Source of the DNA: CAZJQD01 sp964548165 [NCBI: uncultured bacterium]
GTDB taxonomy: Bacteria; UBA8481
Assembly (NCBI GenBank): GCA_964548165.1
Contig: CAZJQD010000009.1
Location: 21,598-85,597, forward strand
DNA length: 64,000 bases
Direction of reading: 5' to 3'
Of this stretch, positions 27,087 through 35,403 are shown in pieces (the stretch's first letter is position 1; each line of letters starts with the position of its first letter). The translations under genes were made by a program, and so were the position numbers. The notes under the pieces were generated by a model. The model had not been told where the DNA came from, searched no databases, and worked only from the letters and a program-made list of their open reading frames with translations.

Positions 27087-28465
27087 TTCAGCAGGCGGCT
27101 CTTCGTGCGCATGTCGATGAAGACGGCGATCATGATGAGCAGGCCCTTGAAGATGAGCTGAACGGGATTGGGAAGAGCCATCAGGATCATGCCGTTTACG
27201 ACGACGCCGATGATCAGGACGCCGATGATGGTGCCTCCGATCGAGCCGACGCCGCCCATCAAGGACGTGCCGCCGACCACGACGGCCGCGATGGCTTCGA
27301 GCTCCGAAAGAACGCCCTGCGTTGCCGGCGTCGCGGCCTGGGCGCGCGACGTGGCGACGATGCCGGAGACGGCGGACAAGAGGCCCATCAGGAGGAAGAC
27401 CAGGAACGTGCACTTCTCGACGCGGACGCCCGAGAGCGCGGCCGCCTCCTTGTTGCCGCCGATGGCGTAGAGGTGCCGGCCGAAGACCGTGCGCTTCAGG
27501 GTGAACGAGGCGGCGACGGCGAGCGCGGCGAAGAGGATGACCATGATGGGGATGCCCTGGTGCGAGGCGAAGACGGCGCCAACCGCGGCGAACCCGATCC
27601 CGGTGACGACGATGCGCGTCTGGGTCGCGGCCATCGAGGGGACGGGATGGCCGTTCGTCTCGAGATGCCTGCGGGCGCGCAGGTGGAGCATGACCCAGGC
27701 CACGAAGACGACGACGAGAAATGCGATCGAGAAGCCGGGGAAGAGCGTGAGCCCGGGGACGAGCTTGGCGGGATTCGGCGCGCCGCTGGCGAACTTGTCC
27801 GGCAGGGTCAGGTTGTCGACGAAGACGGCCACCCACTCCGCCTCGGGTGTGCCCCTCGCCTGGAGCGCGGCGACGGCGGCTGCCGGGAGCTCGGTGACGC
27901 GGTAGTAGAGCTCATAGCAGACCTTATCGAGGCTGGAGACGCCGAGGATGCGGAAGACGGATCCCTTCACGGTCAACGACTGGGAGCCGGACGAGAGGTA
28001 GGCGAGGCCGCGGGCCATGGTGAGCGTGGCCAGGGTGACGACGAACGGGAGGAGCTTGAAGCGGGCGACCATGGAGCCGTTCCAGGCGCCAAGCAGGGCG
28101 CCTGCGGCCAGGGAGAGAATGATGGCGGTGAAGGGGCTCGCGATGGATTCCAGGAATCCGCGGAGGCCCTCGTTCGTGACCACGACGGCGACGTTCGCAG
28201 GGTCGGAGGTCAGCGCGAGGATGACGGCGCAGACGGCGAGCATGGAACCGACCGAGAGGTCGATGCCGCCGATGAGGATGACCATGGTCATGCCGATCGC
28301 GAGGATGCCCGTGACGGTGACCTGCTGGGAGAGGTTGGAGAGGTTCTCGGGCGAGACGAACGTCCAGCCGCCCGTCCACCAGCGCGTGACGCCGGCCATC
28401 GCGATGAAGATGAGGAGCATCGAGATGAGCATCCCGTTCTCCTTGAAGAAAGATTCCTGTTTCAC
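27083..28465 (-). CDS. Xylose/ribose-type sugar ABC transporter permease
   Basis: 460 residues with 10 or more hydrophobic segments, longer than RbsC and similar in size to XylH because of an inserted loop (about 165-265). Typical permease sequences are TGILAIGMTMVILIGGIDLSVGSMLA, FVVTLATLTMARGLAYL, FGRHLYAIGGNKEAAALSGV and the cytoplasmic coupling region EAIAAVVVGGTSLMGGVGS. GTG start at 28465. It is separated from the ATPase gene by 153 bp holding an inverted-repeat element, and overlaps the hydrolase gene by 4 nt. Confidence 0.92.
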   Translation of the reverse strand: MKQESFFKENGMLISMLLIFIAMAGVTRWWTGGWTFVSPENLSNLSQQVTVTGILAIGMTMVILIGGIDLSVGSMLAVCAVILALTSDPANVAVVVTNEGLRGFLESIASPFTAIILSLAAGALLGAWNGSMVARFKLLPFVVTLATLTMARGLAYLSSGSQSLTVKGSVFRILGVSSLDKVCYELYYRVTELPAAAVAALQARGTPEAEWVAVFVDNLTLPDKFASGAPNPAKLVPGLTLFPGFSIAFLVVVFVAWVMLHLRARRHLETNGHPVPSMAATQTRIVVTGIGFAAVGAVFASHQGIPIMVILFAALAVAASFTLKRTVFGRHLYAIGGNKEAAALSGVRVEKCTFLVFLLMGLLSAVSGIVATSRAQAATPATQGVLSELEAIAAVVVGGTSLMGGVGSIGGTIIGVLIIGVVVNGMILMALPNPVQLIFKGLLIMIAVFIDMRTKSRLLK

Positions 28466-28490
28466 CCTACCTCACCACCTTTCGAGTGTT

Positions 28491-28614
28491 GGTGTCAGAC
28501 TGCGGAAATGCGGAACTGGGATTACAAGAGTTGACGATGGCCCCGACTTCGGGCCGTCTCTCGGCCGGCTCGAACTCCAAGAATATCAGTTCCGCAATTC
28601 CGCAGTCTGACACC
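28491..28614. repeat. Inverted-repeat element, family 1 (copy A)
   Basis: Arms of 27 bp, 28491-28517 and 28588-28614, match as inverted repeats at 26 of 27 positions around a 70-bp centre that itself has a GGCCC/GGGCC hairpin. Each arm reads GGTGTCAGAC then TGCGGAAA (or TGCGGAAT) then TGCGGAAC. It lies between the ATPase and permease genes of the sugar transporter and ends 4 nt from the ATPase stop. Confidence 0.85.
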
Positions 28615-28618
28615 GTTG

Positions 28619-30142
28619 TCATTCCGCGTTTCCTGTTGCGAGGGCGCCGAGACGTTCCGCGGTCACTTCTCCGCGAGCGTAGGTCCCGACCGCCCAGCCT
28701 TCGTGCATCACCATCATCCGGTCGCTCATGCCCATCAGTTCCGGCAGTTCGCTGGTCACCAGGACGATCGCGACGCCCTGCTTCTTCAAATCCATGATCA
28801 GGTTGTAGATCTCCTGCTTGGCGCCGATGTCGACGCCGCGCGTGGGTTCGTCCATGAGCAGAACCCGCGGACCGGTCGCCAGCCACTTTCCCAGGACCAC
28901 CTTCTGCTGGTTGCCGCCCGAGAGATTGCGGACGATCTGGCTTGCGCCCGGCGTCTTGATCCGGAGGTCGTTGATCAGGTTGTTCTGGCGAGACATCTCC
29001 GTCGCATCGTCGACGACGCCGTTGGCGGAGGAGACGCGGTCGAGCGAGGCCAGGGTGAGGTTGGCGCCGACGGAGAGGCCGAGAACGAGGCCGAAGAGCT
29101 TGCGATCCTCGGTGACGAGCGCGATCCCGGCGTCGATGGCGTCCTTGGGATCGCGGCAGAAGACCTGCTGGCCGCCGATCTTCAGGGTCCCGTCCCAGTA
29201 CTCGGGTGGGAAGCCGGCGAAGATGCTCGTGAGCACCTCGGTGCGACCGCTCCCCATCAGCCCGTAGATGCCGAAGACCTCGCCGGCGTGAACCTTGAAG
29301 GCGATATCGGCGACGAGGAATTCGCCCGGAAGGAGCGGGTGGCGGACCTGCCAGTCCTCGATCTCGAGGAGCGGGCGGCCGGGAAGGTGATCGGAGACCG
29401 GATAGAGATTGGTGAGCTCGCGGCCGACCATGGCCTTGATGATGTCGTCCTTCGACATCGTCGCCGCGGGCGTCGGCGCCATCACGCTCTTGCCGTCCCT
29501 GAGCACGGCGATCTCGTCGCAGATGCGCTTGAGCTCGTCGAGCTTGTGGGAGATGTAGACCATCGTGACGCCCTCGTCCCGGAAACGGCGCATGATGGAG
29601 AAAAGCTTCTCGACCTCCTTGTCCGAGAGCGCGGAGGTGGGCTCGTCGAGGACGAGGATGTCGGCGCGGTGCGAGAGCGCCTTGGCGATCTCGACGAGCT
29701 GCATCTGGCCGAGCTTGAGGTCGCGGATCTTGGTGGAGGGATCCAGCTCGATCGCGTACTGCTTCAGGAGAGCGGCGACCTTGGCGTAGGAGGCTCCGCG
29801 GTCGATGACACCGCGCGAGGCGTGTTCGTGGCCCAGGAGGATGTTCTCCGCGATCGTCAGCTCCGGGAAGAGGTTGAGCTCCTGGTGGATGATCGCGATG
29901 CCCCTCGACTCCGCGTCCTTCGTGCCGGAGAAGCGGCAGACCTCGCCGCCGATGACGATCTCGCCCTCGTAGGTCCCGTGCGGGTAGATGCCGGAGAGCA
30001 CCTTCATGAGCGTGGACTTGCCCGCGCCGTTCTCGCCGCAGAGCGCGAGGATGCGGCCCTTGTCCACCGCGAGCGTGACGCCGTCGAGCGCGCGGACCCC
30101 GGGGAAGTCCTTGATGATCCCGCGCAGCTCGAGGTAGCTCAT
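28619..30142 (-). CDS. Sugar ABC transporter ATP-binding protein (XylG/RbsA type)
   Basis: 507 residues with two fused ABC domains, the standard layout of carbohydrate-uptake family 2 ATPases. Domain 1 has Walker A GENGAGKST, GIAIIHQELNLFPELT and LVLDEPTSALSD. Domain 2 has the degenerate Walker A GLMGSGRTE normal for this family, signature LSGGNQQKV and LLMDEPTRGVDIGAK. It powers import through the adjacent permease. It starts 76 nt after the binding-protein gene. Confidence 0.95.
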   Translation of the reverse strand: MSYLELRGIIKDFPGVRALDGVTLAVDKGRILALCGENGAGKSTLMKVLSGIYPHGTYEGEIVIGGEVCRFSGTKDAESRGIAIIHQELNLFPELTIAENILLGHEHASRGVIDRGASYAKVAALLKQYAIELDPSTKIRDLKLGQMQLVEIAKALSHRADILVLDEPTSALSDKEVEKLFSIMRRFRDEGVTMVYISHKLDELKRICDEIAVLRDGKSVMAPTPAATMSKDDIIKAMVGRELTNLYPVSDHLPGRPLLEIEDWQVRHPLLPGEFLVADIAFKVHAGEVFGIYGLMGSGRTEVLTSIFAGFPPEYWDGTLKIGGQQVFCRDPKDAIDAGIALVTEDRKLFGLVLGLSVGANLTLASLDRVSSANGVVDDATEMSRQNNLINDLRIKTPGASQIVRNLSGGNQQKVVLGKWLATGPRVLLMDEPTRGVDIGAKQEIYNLIMDLKKQGVAIVLVTSELPELMGMSDRMMVMHEGWAVGTYARGEVTAERLGALATGNAE

Positions 30143-30218
30143 GGAACGTTCACCCGGTCGATGCGGCTACGATCGCCGCCTCGATGGAGATGCGCCAGGA
30201 GGGCAGGTGGCATCCGTC

Positions 30219-31253
30219 TCAGAGCGCGTACCGGGGGCCGGCCTCGACGAGCACGGCCTGGTAATTCTCGGCGGTCACCGGCTTGACCGGCGTCAGGATG
30301 GTCTTGATCCCGACGGCGTTCTTGTAGGTGGTCGGGGGATCCTTCGGGGCGGGCGCCTCGCCGCGCGCGAGCTGGACGGCGAGCTCGGCGGCGGTTGCCG
30401 CCAGGGTGATCTCGTCCTTGTAGACGTCCTGCTGCTGCTTGCCCGAGACGATGAAGGCGATGTTGGCCTTGTCGGCGTCCGCGCCCGTGATGAAGACCTG
30501 GCCGATGCGGCCCGCCTTCTCGACGGCCTGGACGGCGCCGCGCGCCATGCCGCTGTTGTTGCAGAGGATGGCCTTGATGTTCGGGTTCACGACGAGCTGG
30601 TTCTCGGTCGTCGCGAGGGCCTGGTCGGTGCCCCACGCGTCATGATATTGCTGGGCGCCGATGGTGATGCCGGCGGCGGTGAGCGCCGCGCGGTTCGCCT
30701 CCGTGATGGCCTCGGCAACGCTGTGACCCTGCTGTCCCGAGAGGATGAGCGCCTCGCCGGGCCCGCCATGGGACTGCATCCAGGCGACCGCGGCCTCGGC
30801 CTGGAGTCGACCGACCTCCGAGGAGTTCTGGCCCGCGTAGTAGTCGAGATCCTTGTGGTTGATCATGCGATCGTAGGCGACGACCTGGATCCCCTTGGCG
30901 TGGGCCTGGTCGACGAAGATGCCCGCGTTGTCGCTATTGACCGGCTGGATCACGAGGACGTTGATGCCCTGGGCGAGCACGGACTCGACGTTCGTGCGTT
31001 GCGTGGCCTCTTCGTTGTTGCAGGAGAGGAAGATGACCTCGGCGCCGAGGCGCTTGGCGGCCTCCAGGAAACTCTGCTTGTCCCGCTGGTAACGCTCTTC
31101 CTGCTCGGTCGCGAGGATGAATCCGATCTTGAGAGCGGTCGGCGCGGCAGCCGGTGCCTGACCCGCGGGGGCCGGAGGCGTTGGCTTGCCACACGCCGCG
31201 GCGGCAAGGAGCACAAGACCGAGAGCCAACCACTTCGAACCGCGACGGATCAT
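30219..31253 (-). CDS. Sugar-binding lipoprotein (XylF/RbsB type)
   Basis: 344 residues. Lipobox LAAAAC with Cys21 after a hydrophobic n/h region marks a lipoprotein, followed by a Pro/Ala linker. The periplasmic-binding protein type I fold follows: LKIGFILATEQEERYQRDKQSFLEAAKRLGAEVI, INVLVIQPVNSDNAGIFVDQAHAKGIQVVAYDRMI, and IKAILCNNSGMARGAVQAVEKAG. These are closest to the D-xylose-binding XylF pattern, though the sugar is not proven. ATG at 31253 has GAGGAG upstream; longer in-frame starts lack this. It is first in the operon binding protein - ATPase - permease - hydrolase. Confidence 0.92.
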   Translation of the reverse strand: MIRRGSKWLALGLVLLAAAACGKPTPPAPAGQAPAAAPTALKIGFILATEQEERYQRDKQSFLEAAKRLGAEVIFLSCNNEEATQRTNVESVLAQGINVLVIQPVNSDNAGIFVDQAHAKGIQVVAYDRMINHKDLDYYAGQNSSEVGRLQAEAAVAWMQSHGGPGEALILSGQQGHSVAEAITEANRAALTAAGITIGAQQYHDAWGTDQALATTENQLVVNPNIKAILCNNSGMARGAVQAVEKAGRIGQVFITGADADKANIAFIVSGKQQQDVYKDEITLAATAAELAVQLARGEAPAPKDPPTTYKNAVGIKTILTPVKPVTAENYQAVLVEAGPRYAL

Positions 31254-31272
31254 TGAGAAGACTCCTCGTGAA

Positions 31273-31301
31273 ATAATGGATGCCGAGCTGAGTTTAGTAA
31301 A
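31273..31301 (-). promoter_or_regulatory. Candidate promoter for the sugar ABC operon
   Basis: On the minus strand TTTACT (31301-31296) and CATTAT (31278-31273) are 17 bp apart, each 4 of 6 to sigma70 consensus. The predicted leader is short and includes the GAGGAG ribosome site. Confidence 0.3.
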
Positions 31302-31327
31302 CATAGACCGAACCGTGAAGGAGAAAG

Positions 31328-31444
31328 GGTGTCAGGCCAGCAGTTTCGCAGTTCCCGTCGGCATCCCTCAAAACAACGAAATTCAAGCATTCAGCTCCAC
31401 GCCGTCGGCGTTGCTGGAAACTGCGAAACTGCGAGCCTGAGACC
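31328..31444. repeat. Inverted-repeat element, family 1 (copy B)
   Basis: The left arm (31328-31355) reads GGTGTCAGGC, a 2-nt insert, then GCAGTTTC and GCAGTTCC. The right arm (31416-31444), on the minus strand, reads GGTCTCAGGC, TC, then GCAGTTTC twice. The centre is 60 bp. It lies between the divergent sugar-transport and dehydrogenase genes. The doubled word differs from that of copies A, C and D. Confidence 0.75.
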
Positions 31445-31469
31445 GGGGGCGCGATGTAATCTTGGGTCG

Positions 31470-34241
31470 ATGCCGGACCGAGCAACAGATGAAGACGAGG
31501 TTCACGCGGCTTTGAAGGCCATGGAAAGGGTCGGCCGCGCGTTGCGGATCCACCGGGACGCTCCGACCCGCGCCCTCTTTGCGACCGATGCCTCCATCTA
31601 TCACTGCCTCCCCGCGGGGGTCTTCTACCCGAGGGATGAAGGCGACCTGGTGCGCGCGGTCGAGGTCTGCGGCGAGCATGGCGTCTCGCTGCTGCCTCGT
31701 GGGGCGGGCACGTCGCTCTCGGGCCAGGCGTTGACCTCGGGGATCATCGTCGACATGTCACGGTTTCGCGCGGTGCGGATCGACGGCGAGCGCGCCTGGG
31801 TCCAGCCGGGAGTCGTGATCGATGACCTGGACCGGGCGGCGGCGACGATTCAGAGGCGCTGGGGGCCGGCCCCAGCCTCCGCGAACCGGGCCACGATCGG
31901 CGGCCTCCTGGCGAATAACGGGACGGGTGCACGATCGGTTGTCTTCGGCATGGCCTCGGATCACCTCCACGCGGCCCGGCTTCTCCTCGCCGACGGATCG
32001 ATCCGCGCGTTTCGCCGGGGCGATCTCGATCGGGTGGACGCGTTGACGCGCGAGGTCGTCTCCATCGCCGAACCGGTCTGGGACTCGCCACGCTGGCCGA
32101 GGACGTGGCGGAACGCGAGCGGCCTGGACCTCCGGGGCATCCGGACCCGCGAGTCGCTACTGCCCCTCTTCTGCGGCAGCGAGGGTCGGCTCGGCATCCT
32201 CCTCGATGCGGAGGTCTCCCTGGTGCCGCGTCCGGCCCGGTCCGTGCTTTGCGTCTTTTATTACGATGATCTCGTGGAAGCCATGCGGGCCGTGCCGCCC
32301 CTCCTCGAGCTTGGGCCCAGCGCCATTGAGCTGATGGACCGGAACATTCTCGCGCTGGCCAGGCAGAGCGCGCATTTCCGCCTGCGCCTCATCACCGGGG
32401 AGCCGGCCGCGATCTTCATGGTCGAGTTCGAGGCGCCGGACTCGGGTGCGGATGCGGCGGCTCGCCTGGAGGCGCAGGTCCGCGCGGCGCGCGGGCTGGG
32501 CGCCCGGATGGTCTTGACGGATCCGGCCGACCAGCGCGAGATCTGGAATACCCGCAAGGAAGGGCTTGGCCTTCTGATGTCCTCGCGAGCCCGCAGGCGG
32601 CCGCTCCCGTTTATCGAGGACTGCGCGGTCCCGGTGCCGGCGCTGCCGGAGTATGTCGAGCGGCTGAACGCGATCCTGGAGCGGCATGGCACCGAGGGCG
32701 CCTTCTACGCTCACGCCTCCGCCGGCTGCCTTCACGTCCGTCCGCTCATCGATCTGCATGACCCCGCCGATCGCGCGCACATGGACGCCATCCTCGAGGA
32801 GACCGCCGCGCTCGTCGGCGAACACGGCGGGACCCTCTCGGGCGAGCACGGTGACGGATTCTCCAAGAGCCCGCACCTCGCGGCCGTCTTTGGCGACGAG
32901 ATCGTGGGCGCCTTCGAGCGCGTTCGCAGGGCCTTCGATCCGCAGGGGCTCTTTCGCGTGCCGCGGAAAGCCGGCCTTCGCGTTGATCGGCCGCGGCGGG
33001 CATTCTCCGGCTTCCTGGCCCGGGAGGAGGGTTTTGCGGGCGCCGTGGAGCGATGCAACGGCGAGGGTGCCTGCAAGAAGCGGGAGGGCACGATGTGCCC
33101 GTCGTACCAGGCCTCGGGTGACGAGGCGCTCTCCACGCGCGGCCGCGCCAACCTGCTCGCGGCGTGGCTGGCCGTCTCGCCGGGCGATACGAGGACGAAA
33201 GGGGCGGGACGCTACGGCGATGACGAGGCGGCGCTGGCTGGGGAACTGGATCGATCTCTTGGCGCTTGCCTGGCGTGCAAGGCCTGCTCGTCGGAGTGTC
33301 CCTCGTCGGTGGACATGGCGGGGCTGAAGGCGGAGTGGTTGGCGTCGCGCGGACCGAGCTGGTCGGACCGGTTCTTCGCGTCCTACGCCGACCTGGCCCT
33401 GGTCGGGCGGGTGCTGGGCGGCGTTCCCCTCGCCGGGATCGTGAAGCGGTTGTTTGGTATCGACCACCGCGCCGAGCTGGCGGCGCCGGTGCGCGAGGGA
33501 TTCTTCGACCGCTGGAAGAAGGAAGGTCGCGCCTGGGGACAAGACCCGGCGCTTGATCCGGCCGCCGCCGATGTACTTCTCTTCGTCGATACGCACGCGG
33601 AGTTCTTCGAGCCGGGCGTCGGCGAGGCGTTCTGCCGGTTGGCGTCCGCGGCCGGGCTGAGAGTCGCGCCCGTCCGACCCGGTTGCTGCCAGCGTCCGGC
33701 CTTCTCGCGGGGGATGCTGGACGTGGCCCGCGCCGGTCTGGCCGGCTGGACTCTTGCGGGCTCCGCGCCTCTCGTCGTCTTGGAACCGTCCTGCCTCTCG
33801 ATGCTCAGGGATGACGCGCCAAAGCTCGTGCCGGAGTTCTCGTCGCTGGCCTCCCGCGTCGTCGGAGCGGAAGCGTTCCTCCTTGCCCACGCGGGCCGGC
33901 TCGCGTTTGAAGAGGGACCGGACTTTCTTCTCCACGCGCATTGCCACCAGAAGGCCGAGCACGGGGATGATGCCGTTCGCAGGCTGTTGGAATTGGCGGC
34001 GCCCGTGAGCGTCCTGGACGCGGGATGCTGTGGGATGGCCGGTTCGTTCGGCTACGACGCCGCGACGTACAACCTGTCGCTGGCGGTCGCGGAGGACAGG
34101 TTCCTGCCTGGTCTGCGAGCGGCGGGGGAGCGCGCGGTGGCGCTGACGGGACGCTCCTGCCGCGAGATGGCGACGCGCCACGGCCTGGGTGGTCGACACC
34201 CGCTGATGTTGCTCGCGTCCCGGCTGAAGTCATCGGCGTGA
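31470..34241 (+). CDS. FAD-linked dehydrogenase with Fe-S and CCG domains (GlcD-GlpC fusion)
   Basis: 923 residues. N-terminal FAD-binding type 4 domain (LPRGAGTSLSGQAL near 75, ANRATIGGLLANNGTGARSVVFG), FAD-oxidase C-terminal domain (to about 510, with HASAGCLHVRPLIDLHD and GTLSGEHGDG), then 4Fe-4S ferredoxin cysteines near 530 (CNGEGACKKREGTMCPS) and 600 (CLACKACSSECPSS). Two CCG-type motifs follow (GCCQRP near 737; CHQKAEHG near 825 with GCCGMAGSFGYD near 852). This is the architecture of YdiJ-like D-2-hydroxyacid dehydrogenases (D-lactate, glycolate or D-2-hydroxyglutarate), passing electrons to the quinone pool. The substrate is not determinable here. ATG at 31470 is chosen because the frame upstream is repeat DNA. 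aat overlaps its stop by one base. Confidence 0.9.
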   Translation: MPDRATDEDEVHAALKAMERVGRALRIHRDAPTRALFATDASIYHCLPAGVFYPRDEGDLVRAVEVCGEHGVSLLPRGAGTSLSGQALTSGIIVDMSRFRAVRIDGERAWVQPGVVIDDLDRAAATIQRRWGPAPASANRATIGGLLANNGTGARSVVFGMASDHLHAARLLLADGSIRAFRRGDLDRVDALTREVVSIAEPVWDSPRWPRTWRNASGLDLRGIRTRESLLPLFCGSEGRLGILLDAEVSLVPRPARSVLCVFYYDDLVEAMRAVPPLLELGPSAIELMDRNILALARQSAHFRLRLITGEPAAIFMVEFEAPDSGADAAARLEAQVRAARGLGARMVLTDPADQREIWNTRKEGLGLLMSSRARRRPLPFIEDCAVPVPALPEYVERLNAILERHGTEGAFYAHASAGCLHVRPLIDLHDPADRAHMDAILEETAALVGEHGGTLSGEHGDGFSKSPHLAAVFGDEIVGAFERVRRAFDPQGLFRVPRKAGLRVDRPRRAFSGFLAREEGFAGAVERCNGEGACKKREGTMCPSYQASGDEALSTRGRANLLAAWLAVSPGDTRTKGAGRYGDDEAALAGELDRSLGACLACKACSSECPSSVDMAGLKAEWLASRGPSWSDRFFASYADLALVGRVLGGVPLAGIVKRLFGIDHRAELAAPVREGFFDRWKKEGRAWGQDPALDPAAADVLLFVDTHAEFFEPGVGEAFCRLASAAGLRVAPVRPGCCQRPAFSRGMLDVARAGLAGWTLAGSAPLVVLEPSCLSMLRDDAPKLVPEFSSLASRVVGAEAFLLAHAGRLAFEEGPDFLLHAHCHQKAEHGDDAVRRLLELAAPVSVLDAGCCGMAGSFGYDAATYNLSLAVAEDRFLPGLRAAGERAVALTGRSCREMATRHGLGGRHPLMLLASRLKSSA

Positions 34242-34975
34242 TGGGTCCGCAAGATCCGGGGCCGAACCGGTGGGATTTTGCGCCGCCCGAGAGCGCGGAC
34301 GAGACCGGGCTCGTGGGACTCGGCGCCGATCTCGAGCCCGGCACGCTCGTGGCCGCCTACGGGGCCGGAATTTTCCCCTGGCCGCACGAGGGTTGGCCGC
34401 TCCCGTGGTTCTCGCCGGATCCACGCGCCATCATTACGGCCGCGACCCTTCACGTTTCGCGCCGGCTGGCCCGCGTCATCCGGTCGTCATCGTGGACGAC
34501 GACCGTGGACCAGGCGTTTTCCGCCGTGATGGCGTCCTGCGCCGCGTGTCGCGACGAGGGGACGTGGATCACGCCGGCCATGCGAGGCGCCTACGAGCGG
34601 CTCCATGGCCTGGGATGGGCTCACAGCGTGGAGGTCTGGAACGGAGAGGATCTCGTCGGGGGGATCTACGGTGTCCAGGTCGGCGGGGTCTTCACCGGCG
34701 AGTCGATGTTTCACCTGGCTCCGGACGCCTCCAAGGTGGCGCTGGCCGACCTGGTCCTGAGGATCGCGGAGGCCGGTGGATGGGCCCTGGACGCGCAGGT
34801 TCCCACGCCGCACCTGGAATCCCTGGGGGCACGGGCCGTGTCGCGCCGGGAATTCCTGCATCAGCTCGCCCTGGAGCGTCGTCGCGTCGTCGATTTGAAT
34901 CCGGACTCCCGCCCGGCGCGGTGGATCACGGGCCGGATGCCCGCCGCGCGAGAGCTTCATCCCGAGGTTTCGTGA
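34241..34975 (+). CDS. aat: Leucyl/phenylalanyl-tRNA-protein transferase
   Basis: 244 residues, typical length. It adds Leu or Phe from tRNA to N-terminal Arg/Lys of proteins, marking them for ClpAP (N-end rule). Signature stretches: TGLVGLGADLEPGTLVAAYGAGIFPWP, WFSPDPRAII, WITPAMRGAYERLHGLGWAHSVEVW, GGVFTGESMFH and LDAQVPTPHLESLGA. ATG at 34241 shares its A with the stop of the dehydrogenase gene (TGATG). Confidence 0.95.
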   Translation: MGPQDPGPNRWDFAPPESADETGLVGLGADLEPGTLVAAYGAGIFPWPHEGWPLPWFSPDPRAIITAATLHVSRRLARVIRSSSWTTTVDQAFSAVMASCAACRDEGTWITPAMRGAYERLHGLGWAHSVEVWNGEDLVGGIYGVQVGGVFTGESMFHLAPDASKVALADLVLRIAEAGGWALDAQVPTPHLESLGARAVSRREFLHQLALERRRVVDLNPDSRPARWITGRMPAARELHPEVS

Positions 34976-34982
34976 GACGAGC

Positions 34983-35012
34983 TTGAGTGCGGGCCGGGAG
35001 CTTCGCTATCAT
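34983..35012 (+). promoter_or_regulatory. Promoter placing the FmdB gene start at or near +1
   Basis: TTGAGT (34983-34988) and TATCAT (35007-35012; 5 of 6) are 18 bp apart. The -10 ends 6 nt before the ATG at 35019, so the transcript is predicted to be leaderless. Confidence 0.45.
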
Positions 35013-35018
35013 TCCCCC

Positions 35019-35249
35019 ATGCCCATCTACGAATACCGGTGCGCGAAGTGCGAGCACACCTGGTCCGATCTCGTCAGCTCGTCCACGTCACCGCTGCCTG
35101 CGTGCCCGGACTGCAAGGGGAAGCGCGTCGAGAAGCTCTTCTCCGTCTTCGCCGCGTCCACGAACGAGGTCCCTGGCGCCGACGCGTGTGCCACGGGTCC
35201 TGGCCCGTCGTGCGGCCCCTCCAACTGCGGCTGTGGCCGGTTTAACTGA
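35019..35249 (+). CDS. FmdB-family zinc ribbon protein
   Basis: 76 residues. MPIYEYRCAKCEHTW and PACPDCKGKRVEKLFSVFAAS form the FmdB/CxxC_CXXC_SSSS zinc ribbon (two CxxC pairs). The tail is Cys/Gly rich (CGPSNCGCGRFN), as is common in the family. The role is regulatory or unknown. An in-frame GTG-like start at 34983 would add 12 residues unlike the family; MPIYEY is the family N-terminus. No ribosome site precedes it. Confidence 0.9.
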   Translation: MPIYEYRCAKCEHTWSDLVSSSTSPLPACPDCKGKRVEKLFSVFAASTNEVPGADACATGPGPSCGPSNCGCGRFN

Positions 35250-35301
35250 CGAGCACCGAACGTTGACGCGAGAGGCCCGTGCCGGCCACGGCCTGAAATC
35301 C

Positions 35302-35331
35302 TTGCCGCGATTGCTTTGAAACCGGTATAAT
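35302..35331 (+). promoter_or_regulatory. Promoter for the B12-radical SAM gene
   Basis: TTGCCG (35302-35307) and a perfect TATAAT (35326-35331) are 18 bp apart, giving a leader of about 65 nt with GGGAGG upstream of the ATG at 35404. Confidence 0.5.
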
Positions 35332-35403
35332 CCGAACCGCGCTGGTACTGTTTCGGTGCCCGCGTCACTTGCTGCCAGAAGCCTCGGGAGGCCCACCGCT
35401 CGG

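Noticed and set aside
28467-28886. Small minus-strand gene between permease and ATPase genes
   Set aside because: It overlaps the ATPase gene in another frame and consists partly of repeat element A.
31329-31469. N-terminal extension of the FAD/Fe-S dehydrogenase
   Set aside because: The extra codons are the inverted-repeat element B read in frame; the family N-terminus fits the ATG at 31470.
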